DNA of 64,000 nucleotides from Ascoidea rubescens DSM 1968. Its lineage: Eukaryota; Ascomycota; Saccharomycetes; Ascoideales; Ascoideaceae. The DNA lies in NCBI RefSeq assembly GCF_001661345.1, contig NW_017962917.1, positions 682,001 to 746,000 on the forward strand, given 5' to 3'. How positions within the stretch are numbered: the first letter of the stretch is position 1; each line of letters begins with the position of its first letter. The notes beneath the pieces are model-generated. The model saw only the letters and a list, made by a program, of their open reading frames with translations, did no database searches and was not told the DNA's origin. Made by a program: the position numbers and the translations under genes. Shown here one piece after another: positions 11,112 to 21,356 of the stretch.

Positions 11112-11186
11112 GTTGAAGAGACCCAATCTGGAGCAACAGAGCTCGTCGACTTTGGCTGAATTGAACCAACACCTGTTTGTGTAGAG

Positions 11187-11246
11187 CAGTTATCTCGTTA
11201 CCAACGCCATCTCTTCAAAACAGTTATCTTTTTAAAACAGTTATCT
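11187..11246 (-). promoter_or_regulatory. three AGATAACTG (GATA-factor) elements
   Basis: The nonamer AGATAACTG occurs three times on the minus strand, at 11187-11195, 11221-11229 and 11238-11246, upstream of the flavin monooxygenase. Each contains a GATAA core, the binding site of GATA zinc-finger factors. The next gene upstream encodes such a factor. Confidence 0.5.
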
Positions 11247-12081
11247 GCTTAAAATTCTCTACGAAAAGCTCCCAGTGATTCGAGACAAAAAGACTGATCT
11301 TTGAAAAAGATTTGAGCACACCCCTTTGAAAGCAGAATGTTTTTGCAGGGGAGATCTGGATACTTTGGGTTTGTGTGCCGATCCCCCTTCAGGAACGGGT
11401 TGTTTTGGCAACTGCTCTGTTTGGGAAATATCCGAGATGGAAATAGGTGCTTGATCCAGAAGAGGATATAATTTGCTAGAGAAAGACATCTTCAACAGTT
11501 TATGATATTCAATTTGATTCAATTAAAGTAGCGACTGGAAACTAAATAAACTAAATACAATAAAAGACAAAAAAGAAAAAAGACAAAAAAGAAAAAAGAA
11601 AAAAATACAAATACGGGACAGGTAAGTATATAGTTCAGTGACAAAAAAGCAAATAAAAGTAGGATATTTAATGCAGTATTGTTGATTGATAAAGGATATA
11701 AATCAAATGATTAAATAAAATAGCAAACAGTGAATAAAAAAGTTACTGGTTCCATAAAATATAATATAATTCAAAAGCATGAAATGAAATAAAGGCATAA
11801 ACATCTTCAAGATAAGTATAGTTAAGTTTTTTTTAAGTAGGTAGTAAAGTAATAATAAAATAATAGTAATAAAGATAAAGATAAAGATAAAGATAAAAAT
11901 AAAAATAAAGTAAAGGTACAAATAAAGAAAATGAGAAGTTGATGAGAATACGCATTTAAGTTATATATCTGATTTCTATCATTGTTTTATTTTGTTGTTT
12001 TTCTGAAAATTCTATAGTTATTTTTCGTTACTTTTAGCTTTTCTTTTTGCTAATTTTTAATTTAATCAATTTTTAGTATTT
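11247..12081. other. intergenic DNA between monooxygenase and GATA factor
   Basis: Apart from the small ORF above, this interval is A-rich low-complexity DNA with GATAAA hexamer repeats near 11873-11897 and AAAAAGAC-type repeats near 11565-11600. It forms the 3' flank of the GATA-factor gene. I see no RNA gene. Confidence 0.5.
11259..11489 (-). CDS. small hypothetical ORF
   Basis: From the ATG at 11489 this reads 76 residues, beginning MSFSSKLYPLLDQAPISISD and ending with a basic, hydrophobic segment (LFQRSVFLSRITGSFS). It uses CTG twice, a codon otherwise avoided in the conserved genes of this window, which argues against a constrained protein. It lies in the upstream region of the flavin monooxygenase on the same strand, so it could be part of a long 5' leader. 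I do not recognise a family. Confidence 0.25.
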   Translation of the reverse strand: MSFSSKLYPLLDQAPISISDISQTEQLPKQPVPEGGSAHKPKVSRSPLQKHSAFKGVCSNLFQRSVFLSRITGSFS

Positions 12082-14661
12082 TTATTTTGCGTCATTAAAA
12101 CCACCTGAACGAGGAATATTCATTACGAACTGGGTGCTTTCTGTAGTGTGTTGAGTAGAAGTATCGTTGCTTGGATTAGAAGGATCAGTAGATGAAACAT
12201 CGGAACTTTCAAACGCTGAAGCTCTAGGATATGCAAAAGAAAAATTTGATTGAAAGCGTATTGAAGAATTGGGATTGTTAATATTACCATGGGTTGTTGG
12301 AGCAGGTAAGGTGATCAATTCATCGTTGTGAAAATTACTACGTTGTTCTTGATTATTCAAACTTAATAGAGAATTAAAGCTAGGAAGAGTTGAGGATATC
12401 AATTCTTTGAATGGGGGTAATTTAACAGATGAAGCTGGTAATGGAAGAGAAACACCGGTTGAAATATTTGAGGAAAGTGAGGCAGTGCTAGGAGATTCTA
12501 AATGAGATGAAAGATTTGAGGAAGCAGAAGAAGGGTGAGGAGGCAAAATTGAGCCTAGAGAAGCACGAGAAGTACTAGCAATTGTTCTATAGTTCTGGTG
12601 ACGTAGCGAGTGTTGGTTAGTATTATTGTGAGAATGGTTATAAGTGTGTGAGGGTAGTAGTACTTGGTTGCCGATATTTATTGGATAATGGTTTCTTCTT
12701 GTTGGAATTTCATTAAAATCGTCCTCTTTATGAAATAGATTGGAAATATCGTGATTTCCATAAGTTAGTGGAATTCCTCTTAATGGGGGTAAGTTTCGTT
12801 TGTAGGAACCAAATTTAGAGAAATTTAAAGGATTTGAGGTGGTTTTGTCATTTTGATTAGAGATAGACGATTGGTTATTTGGGATTGTATCTACATCCAT
12901 ATCAGAAGTTATATTTTGGTTAAAACACTGATTTGCATTAGTATTTGTATTTGTATTTGCTGGTGTATTTATTGGGGTGATGGATGTTGTTTGATAAAAG
13001 TTTGTGGATGGATTTGGGAATTGACTTATATTTTGGAAACCAGAGGATGTGGTAGTTATATTTGCTGAGCTATAAGTTGCAGAGAAGAGTTGATTTGAAG
13101 TTGAGGAAGGACTAACGCTTTTGGTTTGATATATTGGAGGGTTTGATAAGGATATTGTTGAAGAGACTGGAGAATTGGTTAGGGAGCCTGGGGTTGAGAT
13201 GCAGGGTCTTGATTTTTCATTTAAACAGTTTTCAACAGCTTTTGTTAGAGCTCTCTTTTTTGAGATTTTGTCTTTTGACAGATTTTGATTTTTGGAAAGA
13301 GAGGAAACAGGTCTTTTGAATACAGATTTGGGAGTTGTAATGTCTTCTAGTCTTGAAGGGTCAGATTCTTTTAGTTTATCGCTAGATTTTTCAGAGAGGC
13401 CGATGTTTCTTCTTCTTCTCTTGATGATTTCTTTTTTCATTTTGATGGGTCTGTGGTAGCCATGTAGTTTGTAGTAGAGACCACAAGCGTTGCAGATGAC
13501 GTTACCTGAGTCGTCTCTTCTCCATAGAGGAGTTACAGTAGTTTGGCAGTTTGTGCAGGCAATGGCGACAGTTTCTTCTTCTTTTTCGTCATCAATGTCT
13601 ATGGATTGGTGGTGGGATGTGGGTGTGAGTTTTGTGTCAGAAAGAGAGAGAGGGAGAGTGAGAGGGTTTATGTGTATGTTTGTAGAAGTGATTTGGGATT
13701 GATGGGACAGCTGGTAGGAGGAGTTGTAGTCAATTTTTTGTTTTTGTATTGTGTTGGAGTCTTTTGAAGAGAGGGAAAGGTCATTTAAAGGAGGAGATTG
13801 AGCAGCATTAAAGTCTATTTCGAAGTTTTTGTTTTTGTTTTTGTTAGAATTTGGATTAGGATTAGTGCTAGGATTAGGAAAGTCGTTGTTGGGAGAGAGA
13901 ATGGAGTCGTTGTCGATGGGATTGTTTACAAGAAGCCTGTTGTTGTAGGAGGGACAGGTTGAGCAGGAAGCAGCACCCCCAGTGCCAGTACATTTGCCAT
14001 CGCCTTTGCAAGAGGGCAGTTTTTTTTTGTCTTTGATGACAACGAAATGGGGAGGTCTTTTGAGGTTGACAGGTCTATCACAGTTGTTAGCTTTGTAGTA
14101 TAGGCCACAGGCGTTGCAGATCAAGGTGCCATTGGGGGCTCTTCGCCATAGGGGAGTCTTTGTGGTGCCACAGTTGGAGCAGATTTGCTGTTGGGAGGCA
14201 GTAGTGGAGGAGGATTGGGCCTGGGTGGAAGAGGAAGCAACAGAGAAGAACTGGGGGTGGGATAAGTTTGGAGTTGAGGAGGGAATGTTTGAGACAGTTG
14301 TGGGAGTGGGATTGAAGGAGGAAAACGGGAGGTTTTTCAGAGAGTTAGAGGTAGAGTTATAGAAGAGTTGAGATGGCTGAGGTGGTTGAGATGGTTGATT
14401 TGGATGAGTGATTTGAGTAGATTGAGTACTTTGAGGGTTGAAAATGTAGTTTTGAGATTGTTGTTGGATTTGGATGTTTTTTTTTGAGGAGATGGTGTAG
14501 TGGCTAACTATTATTTTTTCGTTATTATTGTTATTATTGTTATTATTGTTATTATTGTTGTTGTTATTGTTTTTATTGTTATTCTTTTTATTGTCAATCT
14601 TATTCAAGTCATTAAGATTATCCTGAGGAAATGAAACCGACATTACTATTGAATGGTGCAT
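12082..14661 (-). CDS. SFU1: two-finger GATA iron-responsive repressor (SFU1/Fep1/SreA family)
   Basis: The 859-residue protein has two GATA-type zinc fingers. Finger 1 is about residues 161-185 ([24 protein letters not shown]) and finger 2 about 367-392 ([27 protein letters not shown]), the latter followed by a basic [10 protein letters not shown] tail. Between them, near 216-235, is the cysteine cluster [12 protein letters not shown] with [10 protein letters not shown]. Two fingers with this cluster define the Fep1/Urbs1/SreA/Sfu1 family, which represses iron-uptake genes when iron is plentiful; the cluster cysteines bind iron or an Fe-S centre. A polyasparagine tract follows the N-terminus, and the C-terminal half is Ser/Asn-rich. 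Two starts are possible: ATG 14661, or ATG 14643 (MSVSFPQ). S. cerevisiae lacks this family, so the lineage keeps the ancestral iron switch. Confidence 0.93.
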   Translation of the reverse strand: MHHSIVMSVSFPQDNLNDLNKIDNKKNNNKNNNNNNNNNNNNNNNNNEKIIVSHYTISSKKNIQIQQQSQNYIFNPQSTQSTQITHPNQPSQPPQPSQLFYNSTSNSLKNLPFSSFNPTPTTVSNIPSSTPNLSHPQFFSVASSSTQAQSSSTTASQQQICSNCGTTKTPLWRRAPNGTLICNACGLYYKANNCDRPVNLKRPPHFVVIKDKKKLPSCKGDGKCTGTGGAASCSTCPSYNNRLLVNNPIDNDSILSPNNDFPNPSTNPNPNSNKNKNKNFEIDFNAAQSPPLNDLSLSSKDSNTIQKQKIDYNSSYQLSHQSQITSTNIHINPLTLPLSLSDTKLTPTSHHQSIDIDDEKEEETVAIACTNCQTTVTPLWRRDDSGNVICNACGLYYKLHGYHRPIKMKKEIIKRRRRNIGLSEKSSDKLKESDPSRLEDITTPKSVFKRPVSSLSKNQNLSKDKISKKRALTKAVENCLNEKSRPCISTPGSLTNSPVSSTISLSNPPIYQTKSVSPSSTSNQLFSATYSSANITTTSSGFQNISQFPNPSTNFYQTTSITPINTPANTNTNTNANQCFNQNITSDMDVDTIPNNQSSISNQNDKTTSNPLNFSKFGSYKRNLPPLRGIPLTYGNHDISNLFHKEDDFNEIPTRRNHYPINIGNQVLLPSHTYNHSHNNTNQHSLRHQNYRTIASTSRASLGSILPPHPSSASSNLSSHLESPSTASLSSNISTGVSLPLPASSVKLPPFKELISSTLPSFNSLLSLNNQEQRSNFHNDELITLPAPTTHGNINNPNSSIRFQSNFSFAYPRASAFESSDVSSTDPSNPSNDTSTQHTTESTQFVMNIPRSGGFNDAK

Positions 14662-16329
14662 AAGAGAGATAGAGAGAGGGAGGGTTATTAGTATAGTAGA
14701 ATGAGAGATTAACTGATAAAGTGAGTGATATTGTTATATTGATATTGTTATATTGATAGTTATATTGATATTATATTATATTGATATTATATTATATTAT
14801 ATTGATATTATATTATATTATATTGATTAATAATTCTGAGTGATTTTGTTTTTGGATTAATATTTTTTTTTTTTTCTTTTTTCTTTAATTTTTTTTTGTA
14901 GTGCAGGTGGTTTTATGTAAGATTTAATTGATTAGATTGAATTGATAAAGCGAGGAGGGAAGAATAAGAGTAGAGGGAAAGAGAATAAAAAGAGAAGAAT
15001 AAGAATAAGAAGAAGAAGAAGAAGAAAAAAAAACAGAGAGGGGAGAGAAATAAAAAGAGGAATTTGGGTTAAGAATTTATATTAAAAATAAAAACAAGAG
15101 TTGAAATAGAATTGGAAATAGAATTGGGATTTTCTTTAATTATAAGATGCGAGACATATTATAATTAAGGAAGAATAACAGAATGGAAGAATAAGAAGAA
15201 TGAGAATAAGATGAAAAAAAGAGGTAGATAGATAGAAAGAAAGAGAGAGAGGTGTAGAAAGAAAGAGAGAGAGGTGTTGATATAGAATGTAAGTAGGCGA
15301 AAGTAATTAGTTGAATGGAATTAATTGGAGATATTTTGGAACTGATGGAGATGGTGATGATGAACAAGAATGGAAGCTAATGGATAATGGAAAGTAGCGA
15401 GAAAATATAGGGTATAAGTAAAATGAAAACAAGCCAGAGAGGTAGAAATAGAATTGGAAATAGGATTTGGAAGTAGTTGATAAATTGAAAAATTGATAAA
15501 TTGATAAATTGATAAACTTTAACAAGGTCAAGCCAGAGGATATAATGGATTATGAGTATGGTGAAAATAATAGATTATGATTATAATGAAATATGAATAT
15601 AATGAATATAATGGTATGGTGGTGGATGAATAAAGAGAGAGGAGATTTAATTCAATACAATACAATACAATACAATAGGATACGATAGAATACAATTCAA
15701 TTACTGTAGTGATTGGAATGGAGACGAAAATAATCTTGTATTGCTTAAATAACAGAGAAAGAGAGTGAGAGTGAGAGTTGAGATTAGTTTTTTTTATTTT
15801 TGTATTTGAGTTTTTCTGCAATTATTATGAGTGAATTTGAAAATGTATGATTTGATAATTAGAATTTTGGCAAAATGCAATACTTTGCAATAATTTGCAA
15901 TAATTTCCAGTAATTTCCAGTAATTGGTGGTGTTTTGCAGTGTTTTTTTTGATAAGTTGGAACCAGCGTAGAAAATAGCAGTGTGTCTTTGGGAGGAAGA
16001 GTAATAAAATGCTAGATTTTTTAGATATGGGAAATCTTAGCAGCTGGGATAAAGTTGGAGTGGGTCTAAGAATTTATTTAATCAGCACCCTTCGTTTTGA
16101 TGGAATGAAACTTGGAAGAAAGCAAATAGAAAGAGAAACAAAAGGTGGGCCAACAAGAGACTAAAGCCTGTGTTCAAGTGTGAGAGATCAACGAAAAGAA
16201 AGCAGCTGGAGACTGGAGTTGAGAGAAAGAGAAACAGAGATAGAGAAGGTATTGCAAGATATTACAAGATGTTGCGAGCTTTCTAGAGCGAATATGCTAA
16301 AATACAGTTGCTGCACTGATTGTTAAGAT
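14662..16329. other. low-complexity region upstream of the GATA factor
   Basis: Long purine-biased noncoding DNA with simple repeats: ATATT-type repeats at about 14730-14825, GAAGAA and GAGA tracts at about 15005-15275, and a TACAA pentamer repeat at about 15655-15680. The open frames it contains are Ser/Tyr/Leu low-complexity readings of these repeats. I consider them fortuitous. Confidence 0.6.
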
Positions 16330-17016
16330 AATGTTGCTCCCAAACGCAGATGCCGCTGCTCTGGCACACGCATTGCAGCACCGCAGTAGCAGAACTAGGA
16401 AGCAGCAGCAGCAACAGCAGCATCTTCTGCCTGTGCTTCTGCTGCTTCTCCGGTGCTGGCACCTCATCCACCTCATCCACCTGTGTCGCCACTGCAGCCC
16501 GCTGCCGGCATTAGGAATTACTCCCACATCGGGCAAGCGCAGCCCCTCGCGCGCCACGCACAGACAGGTTGGCACCGCCGCACACACCCAGAAACAGCAA
16601 AAATGGCGCGTGCAGATGGTTTTGATAACTCCTGAGACACCCACTGCACCCAATCACACAGCGGCAGTATGTCAGCTCTGCCTATACCTGCGTGTGTATG
16701 TGCACCCCCGTGTGTATACGCGCACCCACTCTACACTCCGTGCCGTGGCGCCCGGCTCAGCAAGCGAGACCCCCTGTGCGAGCCGGCTGCAGCACGTGCG
16801 CACCTCAAGCTTTCCCGGAAGACTATGCGGCTAGCGGCCCTGCAGCGGAGGAGCAGTGCTGATCTGGTGCGCGCACCCGCCCAGCGGCTGACTAAGCATT
16901 GCGTGGATGTTGCATAATCCGGATCCTTGTTGTTTAACTGGTACTGGAATATCCCACTGGATGAACACCGCGAGTTCACTTGCGCAGTTCTGTATAGATG
17001 ACACGGTTCGGCTAAT
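16330..17016. other. GC-rich intergenic island
   Basis: Base composition changes sharply to GC-rich here. The island includes an AGCAGC trinucleotide cluster near 16395-16425, a tandem CACCTCATC motif near 16458-16478 and alternating GTGTGTAT/GTGCAC words near 16690-16730. Several overlapping open frames exist on both strands, but none resembles a protein and none dominates. It lies just past the 3' end of the asparaginase gene. I treat it as noncoding. Confidence 0.5.
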
Positions 17017-18282
17017 TCAAGAGCCGTTTTCTAGGATACCTCCTCCATAGACGTTGCGAAACACTCGTTTGATCTCGTCCACAGAGTAGTTTTCGTTCAA
17101 ACACAACTGCAACAATATCCGTGTCTTTTGCGGATTCAAAAATCCACTGGCAATGGCGTGCGTGAAGGCTCTTCCCTCCACCACCACGGGCAAGTTCTCG
17201 ATGGGCACAATCCCGTTCAACGTCCTGGAGCTGTACACCACGGGGATGCCGTGCTTCTGCGACGCCTCCAACGCCACCAAGTTGCCCTGCTCGGTCCAGG
17301 ATCCAGAGCCTGTTCCTGCCAACACAATGCCCCTGGCGTGGAGCTGTGTGATGGCCAACTCCACCAACGCCGGATTCAACTCCTGGTAGCCGTAGAGGAT
17401 GATCACCTCCGGCAAGTGTCCTCCTCGCCCCTTGAGTCTGAAGTTGCTGAAGAAGCCGGACAACCTGTTGAAGCGGCTCTCGTTGCCGATGAACCACACA
17501 ATCTCATTGTTGATGAACATGCCCAAGTTGCCCTGCTCGAAGTTCTTGAACGTGTCCAACGAGTTGGCGTTGCCCTTGCTGATGTAGAAGCCAGACAAGA
17601 TCCTGTCGTTCAAGTTGACCAAGATGCCTCTGTTCAGCGACTCCTGCTTCCTGCTGGCCACATACACTGCCTGGTAGAGGTTCATGATGCCATCCGACGA
17701 CAACGCTGAGCTGGGCCTCATCGACCCCGTCAACACTATGGGAACGCTCACCTTCAACGTCATCTCCAAGAAGAAACTCGTCTCCTCGAGCGTGTCGGTT
17801 CCATGAGTGATCACTATCCCATCGATCTTCTTCTCTCTGTCTCCCACCAACCCAAGAATAAACTCTCGCAACTCCACCAAGTTCTTCGACGTCAACTCGT
17901 TCGACCCAATGTTGAAGATCTGCTTCGTCTCAATGTGGGCCAACCCTTTCAACTCGGGTATCTTCTGCACGAGATTCTCTATCGTCAAGTTCACCGAGTA
18001 GCCTGCTGTCAACAATGTGCAGTTGGCACTAGAGGCAATTGTTCCTCCTGTAGCAATAATCTCAACCAACGGGAGCTCATTATCATAATCACCACCATCT
18101 TCATTTTCATGCTCTGTAACATTACTATACTCATACTCATTCTTATATTCATTTTCATACTCGCTGATACACGAAAGATACTTGCCTTCATAATCAACCT
18201 CTTCGCTACTCACTCTCATTACCTCCGTAACTCCAATAATAAACAAAACACACACAATAACTCTAATCATTATTGTATCCAT
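17017..18282 (-). CDS. secreted type II L-asparaginase
   Basis: The 421-residue protein starts with a signal peptide (MIRVIVCVLFIIGVTEV) and an acidic Glu/Tyr-rich spacer. The asparaginase domain follows: EIIATGGTIASS with catalytic Thr near 78 and 81, ITHGTDTLEETSFF with the Thr162-Asp163 pair, and LTGSMRPSSALSSDG. It hydrolyses asparagine to aspartate and ammonia, and the signal sequence places it in the cell wall or periplasm, as for yeast Asp3-type enzymes induced by nitrogen starvation. NxS/T glycosylation sites are frequent. The gene is much more GC-rich than its neighbours and writes leucine as TTG or CTC. In the mature region I found one CTG, at a site where the E. coli enzyme, as I recall it, has alanine. 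It is divergently arranged with EXO1. Confidence 0.92.
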   Translation of the reverse strand: MDTIMIRVIVCVLFIIGVTEVMRVSSEEVDYEGKYLSCISEYENEYKNEYEYSNVTEHENEDGGDYDNELPLVEIIATGGTIASSANCTLLTAGYSVNLTIENLVQKIPELKGLAHIETKQIFNIGSNELTSKNLVELREFILGLVGDREKKIDGIVITHGTDTLEETSFFLEMTLKVSVPIVLTGSMRPSSALSSDGIMNLYQAVYVASRKQESLNRGILVNLNDRILSGFYISKGNANSLDTFKNFEQGNLGMFINNEIVWFIGNESRFNRLSGFFSNFRLKGRGGHLPEVIILYGYQELNPALVELAITQLHARGIVLAGTGSGSWTEQGNLVALEASQKHGIPVVYSSRTLNGIVPIENLPVVVEGRAFTHAIASGFLNPQKTRILLQLCLNENYSVDEIKRVFRNVYGGGILENGS

Positions 18283-18708
18283 CTCTTTATCTTTATCTTT
18301 ATCTCTCTCTTTATTTCTCTTTATTTCTCTTTATTTCTCTTTATTTCTCTGTAATACACACCAATATACCCCAAATAAACTCAAAGTGCTTTCACAACAC
18401 TACTCGAGTTTCGCAAAATTTTCACCTTCTCGCTACTCTTATCTGCATCAAAACTTACTCTCCACTGCTCTTTTGTGTAGATAAGCGTTCTCTTCCAAAC
18501 ACTGATTGCTTGATTATCTTATTCAATAACAATCCTCTCTTATTCACTCTCACTCACTCTCATTCACCCTCATTCACTCCCATTCACTCTCTCTTAACTT
18601 TTCGCGTCTTTCAAAGCTTGTTCCTATCACTAATCCTCACACTCCATCCTTTCATTACACTTTTTTCATCTCCTTAATACACCTCTATCCCTCTCCCACT
18701 CTCTCTTA
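18283..18708. promoter_or_regulatory. shared asparaginase/EXO1 upstream region
   Basis: This 426 bp interval lies between divergent start codons. Next to the asparaginase ATG are CTTTAT and TTTCTCTTTAT repeats (about 18284-18350). Nearer EXO1 there are CACTCTCA and CATTCACTC repeats (about 18545-18592). I see no clear TATA box or named factor site. No gene fits here. Confidence 0.4.
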
Positions 18709-20853
18709 ATGGGTATATCTGGCCTATTGCCATGCTTGAAACCAATCCAAAAAAACTCTCATCTAAACGCCTACGCTAACAAATCAATAGCCATCGATGC
18801 CTACTCATGGCTACATAAAGCCATCATCTCCTCAAACCTCGAAATCTACCACAACAAATCCACAAACAAATACTTAAACTACTTTATCAAAAAGCTAAAC
18901 CTCCTCGCCCACTTCAACATCTCCCCCTACCTCGTCTTCGATGGCGACTACCTCCCTACAAAGGCCTCCACTGAATCTTCCAGATCACAATCAAGACTCA
19001 AAAACAAACAACTAGCCGACGCATACTTTCAACAGGCAAACTACAAAAAAGCTCTCGACGCTCACTTGAAATCAATAGACATCTCCCCACCATTCGCCAA
19101 AACAATCATAGACTACTTGAAAGCGAACAACATCAAATACATTGTCGCCCCCTACGAAGCTGACTCTCAATTGGTCTATCTCGAAAAATCCGGCTTGGTT
19201 GACGCTGTTATTAGCGAAGACTCTGACCTACTTATCTTTGGCTGCAAAACACTACTCACAAAATTAAACGATTCTGGTCATTTCATCGAAATCAGCTCAT
19301 CCGATTTCACCAAAATACCCTCATTCTCTTCCCTCAACCACTATCAACTAAAACTAGTCGTCTCCCTATGTGGCTGCGACTACTACAAGGGTATTCCAAA
19401 TATTGGTCTAAAAACTTCCTTGTCCTTAGTCAAAAAATACTCAAACTTGAAAAAACTCCTCTTGTTTCTAAGATTCCAAAACAAATTTAAAATACCTTCC
19501 AATTTCGACCAAATCTTCCTAAAAGTATACTATTGTTTCACCTACCAAAGAGTATTCGATCCAATTACCTCAAAAATAACCACCCTAAACCCAATTCCCT
19601 CTCAACAAGATAATCAACAAAATAATTATCAAGATAATGAAACCCCCATCGATTATAACATCCTATACTCTTGCATCGGCAAAAAATATGACGACCAAAA
19701 TCTTCACTACCTAGTGTCAATTGGCGAAATAGACCCTTTTACTCATAAAAAATTGATTTCAAGAGAATTATTAATCAATAAAAATTACAACTTCAATAAA
19801 CACTACTCAATCAATAAAAACGACAACAATCCTACTACCACTACCACCGCCACTACTGCTATTGCTACCACTACAACTACCACTAACAATAACTACTTTA
19901 CTCCAAATAATAAAATCATCAACACAAACACCTTTAAAGCCTCAAACATTAGCGCTTCAACTTATAATTCAAGCATTAGCGCTTCAGCTTATAATTCAAA
20001 AAATGCTCACTTAAATTCTTCAAAGGTCAAATTCTCAACAATTGATTCCTTCTTTTCTCCAAAAAATAAAAATACTGACACCACCAATACCAAAATCTCC
20101 TCAGTAAAATCAATACTGAGAAATTCCTCACCACCATCCATGAAAACTAAACAAAACCTTTATAAAAATAATCAAAGCAATAACCTATCCTTTTCAACTC
20201 CTGTAACTAAAAGATTAAAGGGCTTTAACCCAAATAATCAAAACAATGCCCTCAAGACTTCTAGTTTTAGCAAATTTTTCAAAAAACCCAGTCAGGATGA
20301 CCTATTTACTATTACACTCAATAATAACAACAAATTTGACAAGAATAAAATCATAGATCTAACTGACAATGATTTCAAAAACGAAAATCTCCCCAGCGTC
20401 TCTCATGAAAACCCACCTAAAATCTCTGACAATCAAGATCAGTTCAATTTATCAGAAATCAGCGACGACACTGATAGTGAGCAAGAACCCAGCACTCAAT
20501 TGGCTTACCAAAACGAAAAAGTTGTTACCATCAACAAGTCGTTTTTGAGCGAACTCCGGAGCAAATACTCCTTTATGAATAAGAATCTAAATAAACAAAA
20601 CACTCAATCTACAAAGAAAAGCCCACACGACCCACATCAGCCGTTGTCCAAGAGAGACTTGAACGTGGACTTAAACTACAGCAAAAAGAGAACCATCAGT
20701 GGCGCTATCAATGTCGAAGACATCAAGGAGCTTGAGTGCGAGAAACGTCCAACAGTCCGAAGAAAAGTGACAATTTCTGGAGCTATTGATGTTACTGGTG
20801 AAAAAACAGCACTAGAAAGCCATTTCTTTGGCAGGTTTGCCTACCAATCCTGA
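18709..20853 (+). CDS. EXO1: EXO1, 5'-3' DNA exonuclease / flap endonuclease
   Basis: The 714-residue protein begins MGISGLLPCLKP, the exact N-terminus needed by the Rad2/XPG family. Metal-binding acidic residues sit at the canonical places: D30, D78 (VFDGDYLP), E150 and D152 (APYEADSQ), D171 and D173 (SEDSDLLIF), and D224 (CGCDYYKG). Exo1 resects double-strand breaks and excises mismatched strands in the nucleus. The catalytic part ends near residue 360. The rest is Asn/Ser/Thr-rich and probably disordered. Two short motifs stand out in it: STIDSFFSP near 443-451, which resembles a PCNA-binding box, and RSKYSF at 617-622, close to the Mlh1-interacting (MIP) box. Length is similar to the S. 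cerevisiae protein. Confidence 0.94.
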   Translation: MGISGLLPCLKPIQKNSHLNAYANKSIAIDAYSWLHKAIISSNLEIYHNKSTNKYLNYFIKKLNLLAHFNISPYLVFDGDYLPTKASTESSRSQSRLKNKQLADAYFQQANYKKALDAHLKSIDISPPFAKTIIDYLKANNIKYIVAPYEADSQLVYLEKSGLVDAVISEDSDLLIFGCKTLLTKLNDSGHFIEISSSDFTKIPSFSSLNHYQLKLVVSLCGCDYYKGIPNIGLKTSLSLVKKYSNLKKLLLFLRFQNKFKIPSNFDQIFLKVYYCFTYQRVFDPITSKITTLNPIPSQQDNQQNNYQDNETPIDYNILYSCIGKKYDDQNLHYLVSIGEIDPFTHKKLISRELLINKNYNFNKHYSINKNDNNPTTTTTATTAIATTTTTTNNNYFTPNNKIINTNTFKASNISASTYNSSISASAYNSKNAHLNSSKVKFSTIDSFFSPKNKNTDTTNTKISSVKSILRNSSPPSMKTKQNLYKNNQSNNLSFSTPVTKRLKGFNPNNQNNALKTSSFSKFFKKPSQDDLFTITLNNNNKFDKNKIIDLTDNDFKNENLPSVSHENPPKISDNQDQFNLSEISDDTDSEQEPSTQLAYQNEKVVTINKSFLSELRSKYSFMNKNLNKQNTQSTKKSPHDPHQPLSKRDLNVDLNYSKKRTISGAINVEDIKELECEKRPTVRRKVTISGAIDVTGEKTALESHFFGRFAYQS

Positions 20854-21356
20854 GCAATGTGCACTTTTGCTGCTCCATATTATTGCATCCCCATTTTCCA
20901 TAGATTTTTCTCACTTTTTTTCTAATCTTTGAGTATTTCTAGACTTTTTTAACATCACTTCTAGACTTTCTAGACCATTTCATTCACATTTTCAAGTCGT
21001 TTCATTTTGAAAAATTTCCACTTCTTTATATATTCTCTGTTTCAAAAGATCGTTTTTGGCTAAATGAACAAAAGTCCTGTTTTTGAAGTGGTTTGTACTG
21101 TAGTTATGCTCAGCTCTGCAAATTTATGCGCAACTCTCCCATTTTTTCGAGAATTTTTCAGAAAACCTGCTTCAAAGTGGATTTGTCTTGATCGGTTGGT
21201 GGAACTATTTAATTGCGATAAATTGCGATCACTACCAATATTTGATTATATCGTGGTTTTATTGGGGTTGCACTGCTGGTGTACTTTTATTCTTTGTGTC
21301 TTCTTTTTAGTTATTTCTTTTCTACTTCTACTCAAACCCGCTATTCATTAATCATA
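20854..21356 (+). promoter_or_regulatory. intergenic upstream of zinc-finger gene
   Basis: A 503 bp interval with repeated TCTAGACTTT words at about 20937-20972 and no convincing gene. A 95-codon frame starting at ATG 21064 overlaps the next gene and shows no family resemblance, so I leave it out. Confidence 0.4.

Noticed and set aside
13490-14362. Plus-strand frames opposite the GATA factor
   Set aside because: They are shadows of the zinc-finger coding strand, rich in Trp, Cys and Gly.
16297-16834. Overlapping open frames of up to 167 codons on both strands in the GC-rich island
   Set aside because: They overlap each other, show repeat-derived composition (Gln, Leu, His tracts) and have no family resemblance. 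GC-rich DNA has few stops by chance.
21064-21351. 95-codon frame with ATG upstream of the zinc-finger gene
   Set aside because: It has no conserved feature and overlaps the longer, non-ATG reading of the next gene. It most likely belongs to that gene's leader.
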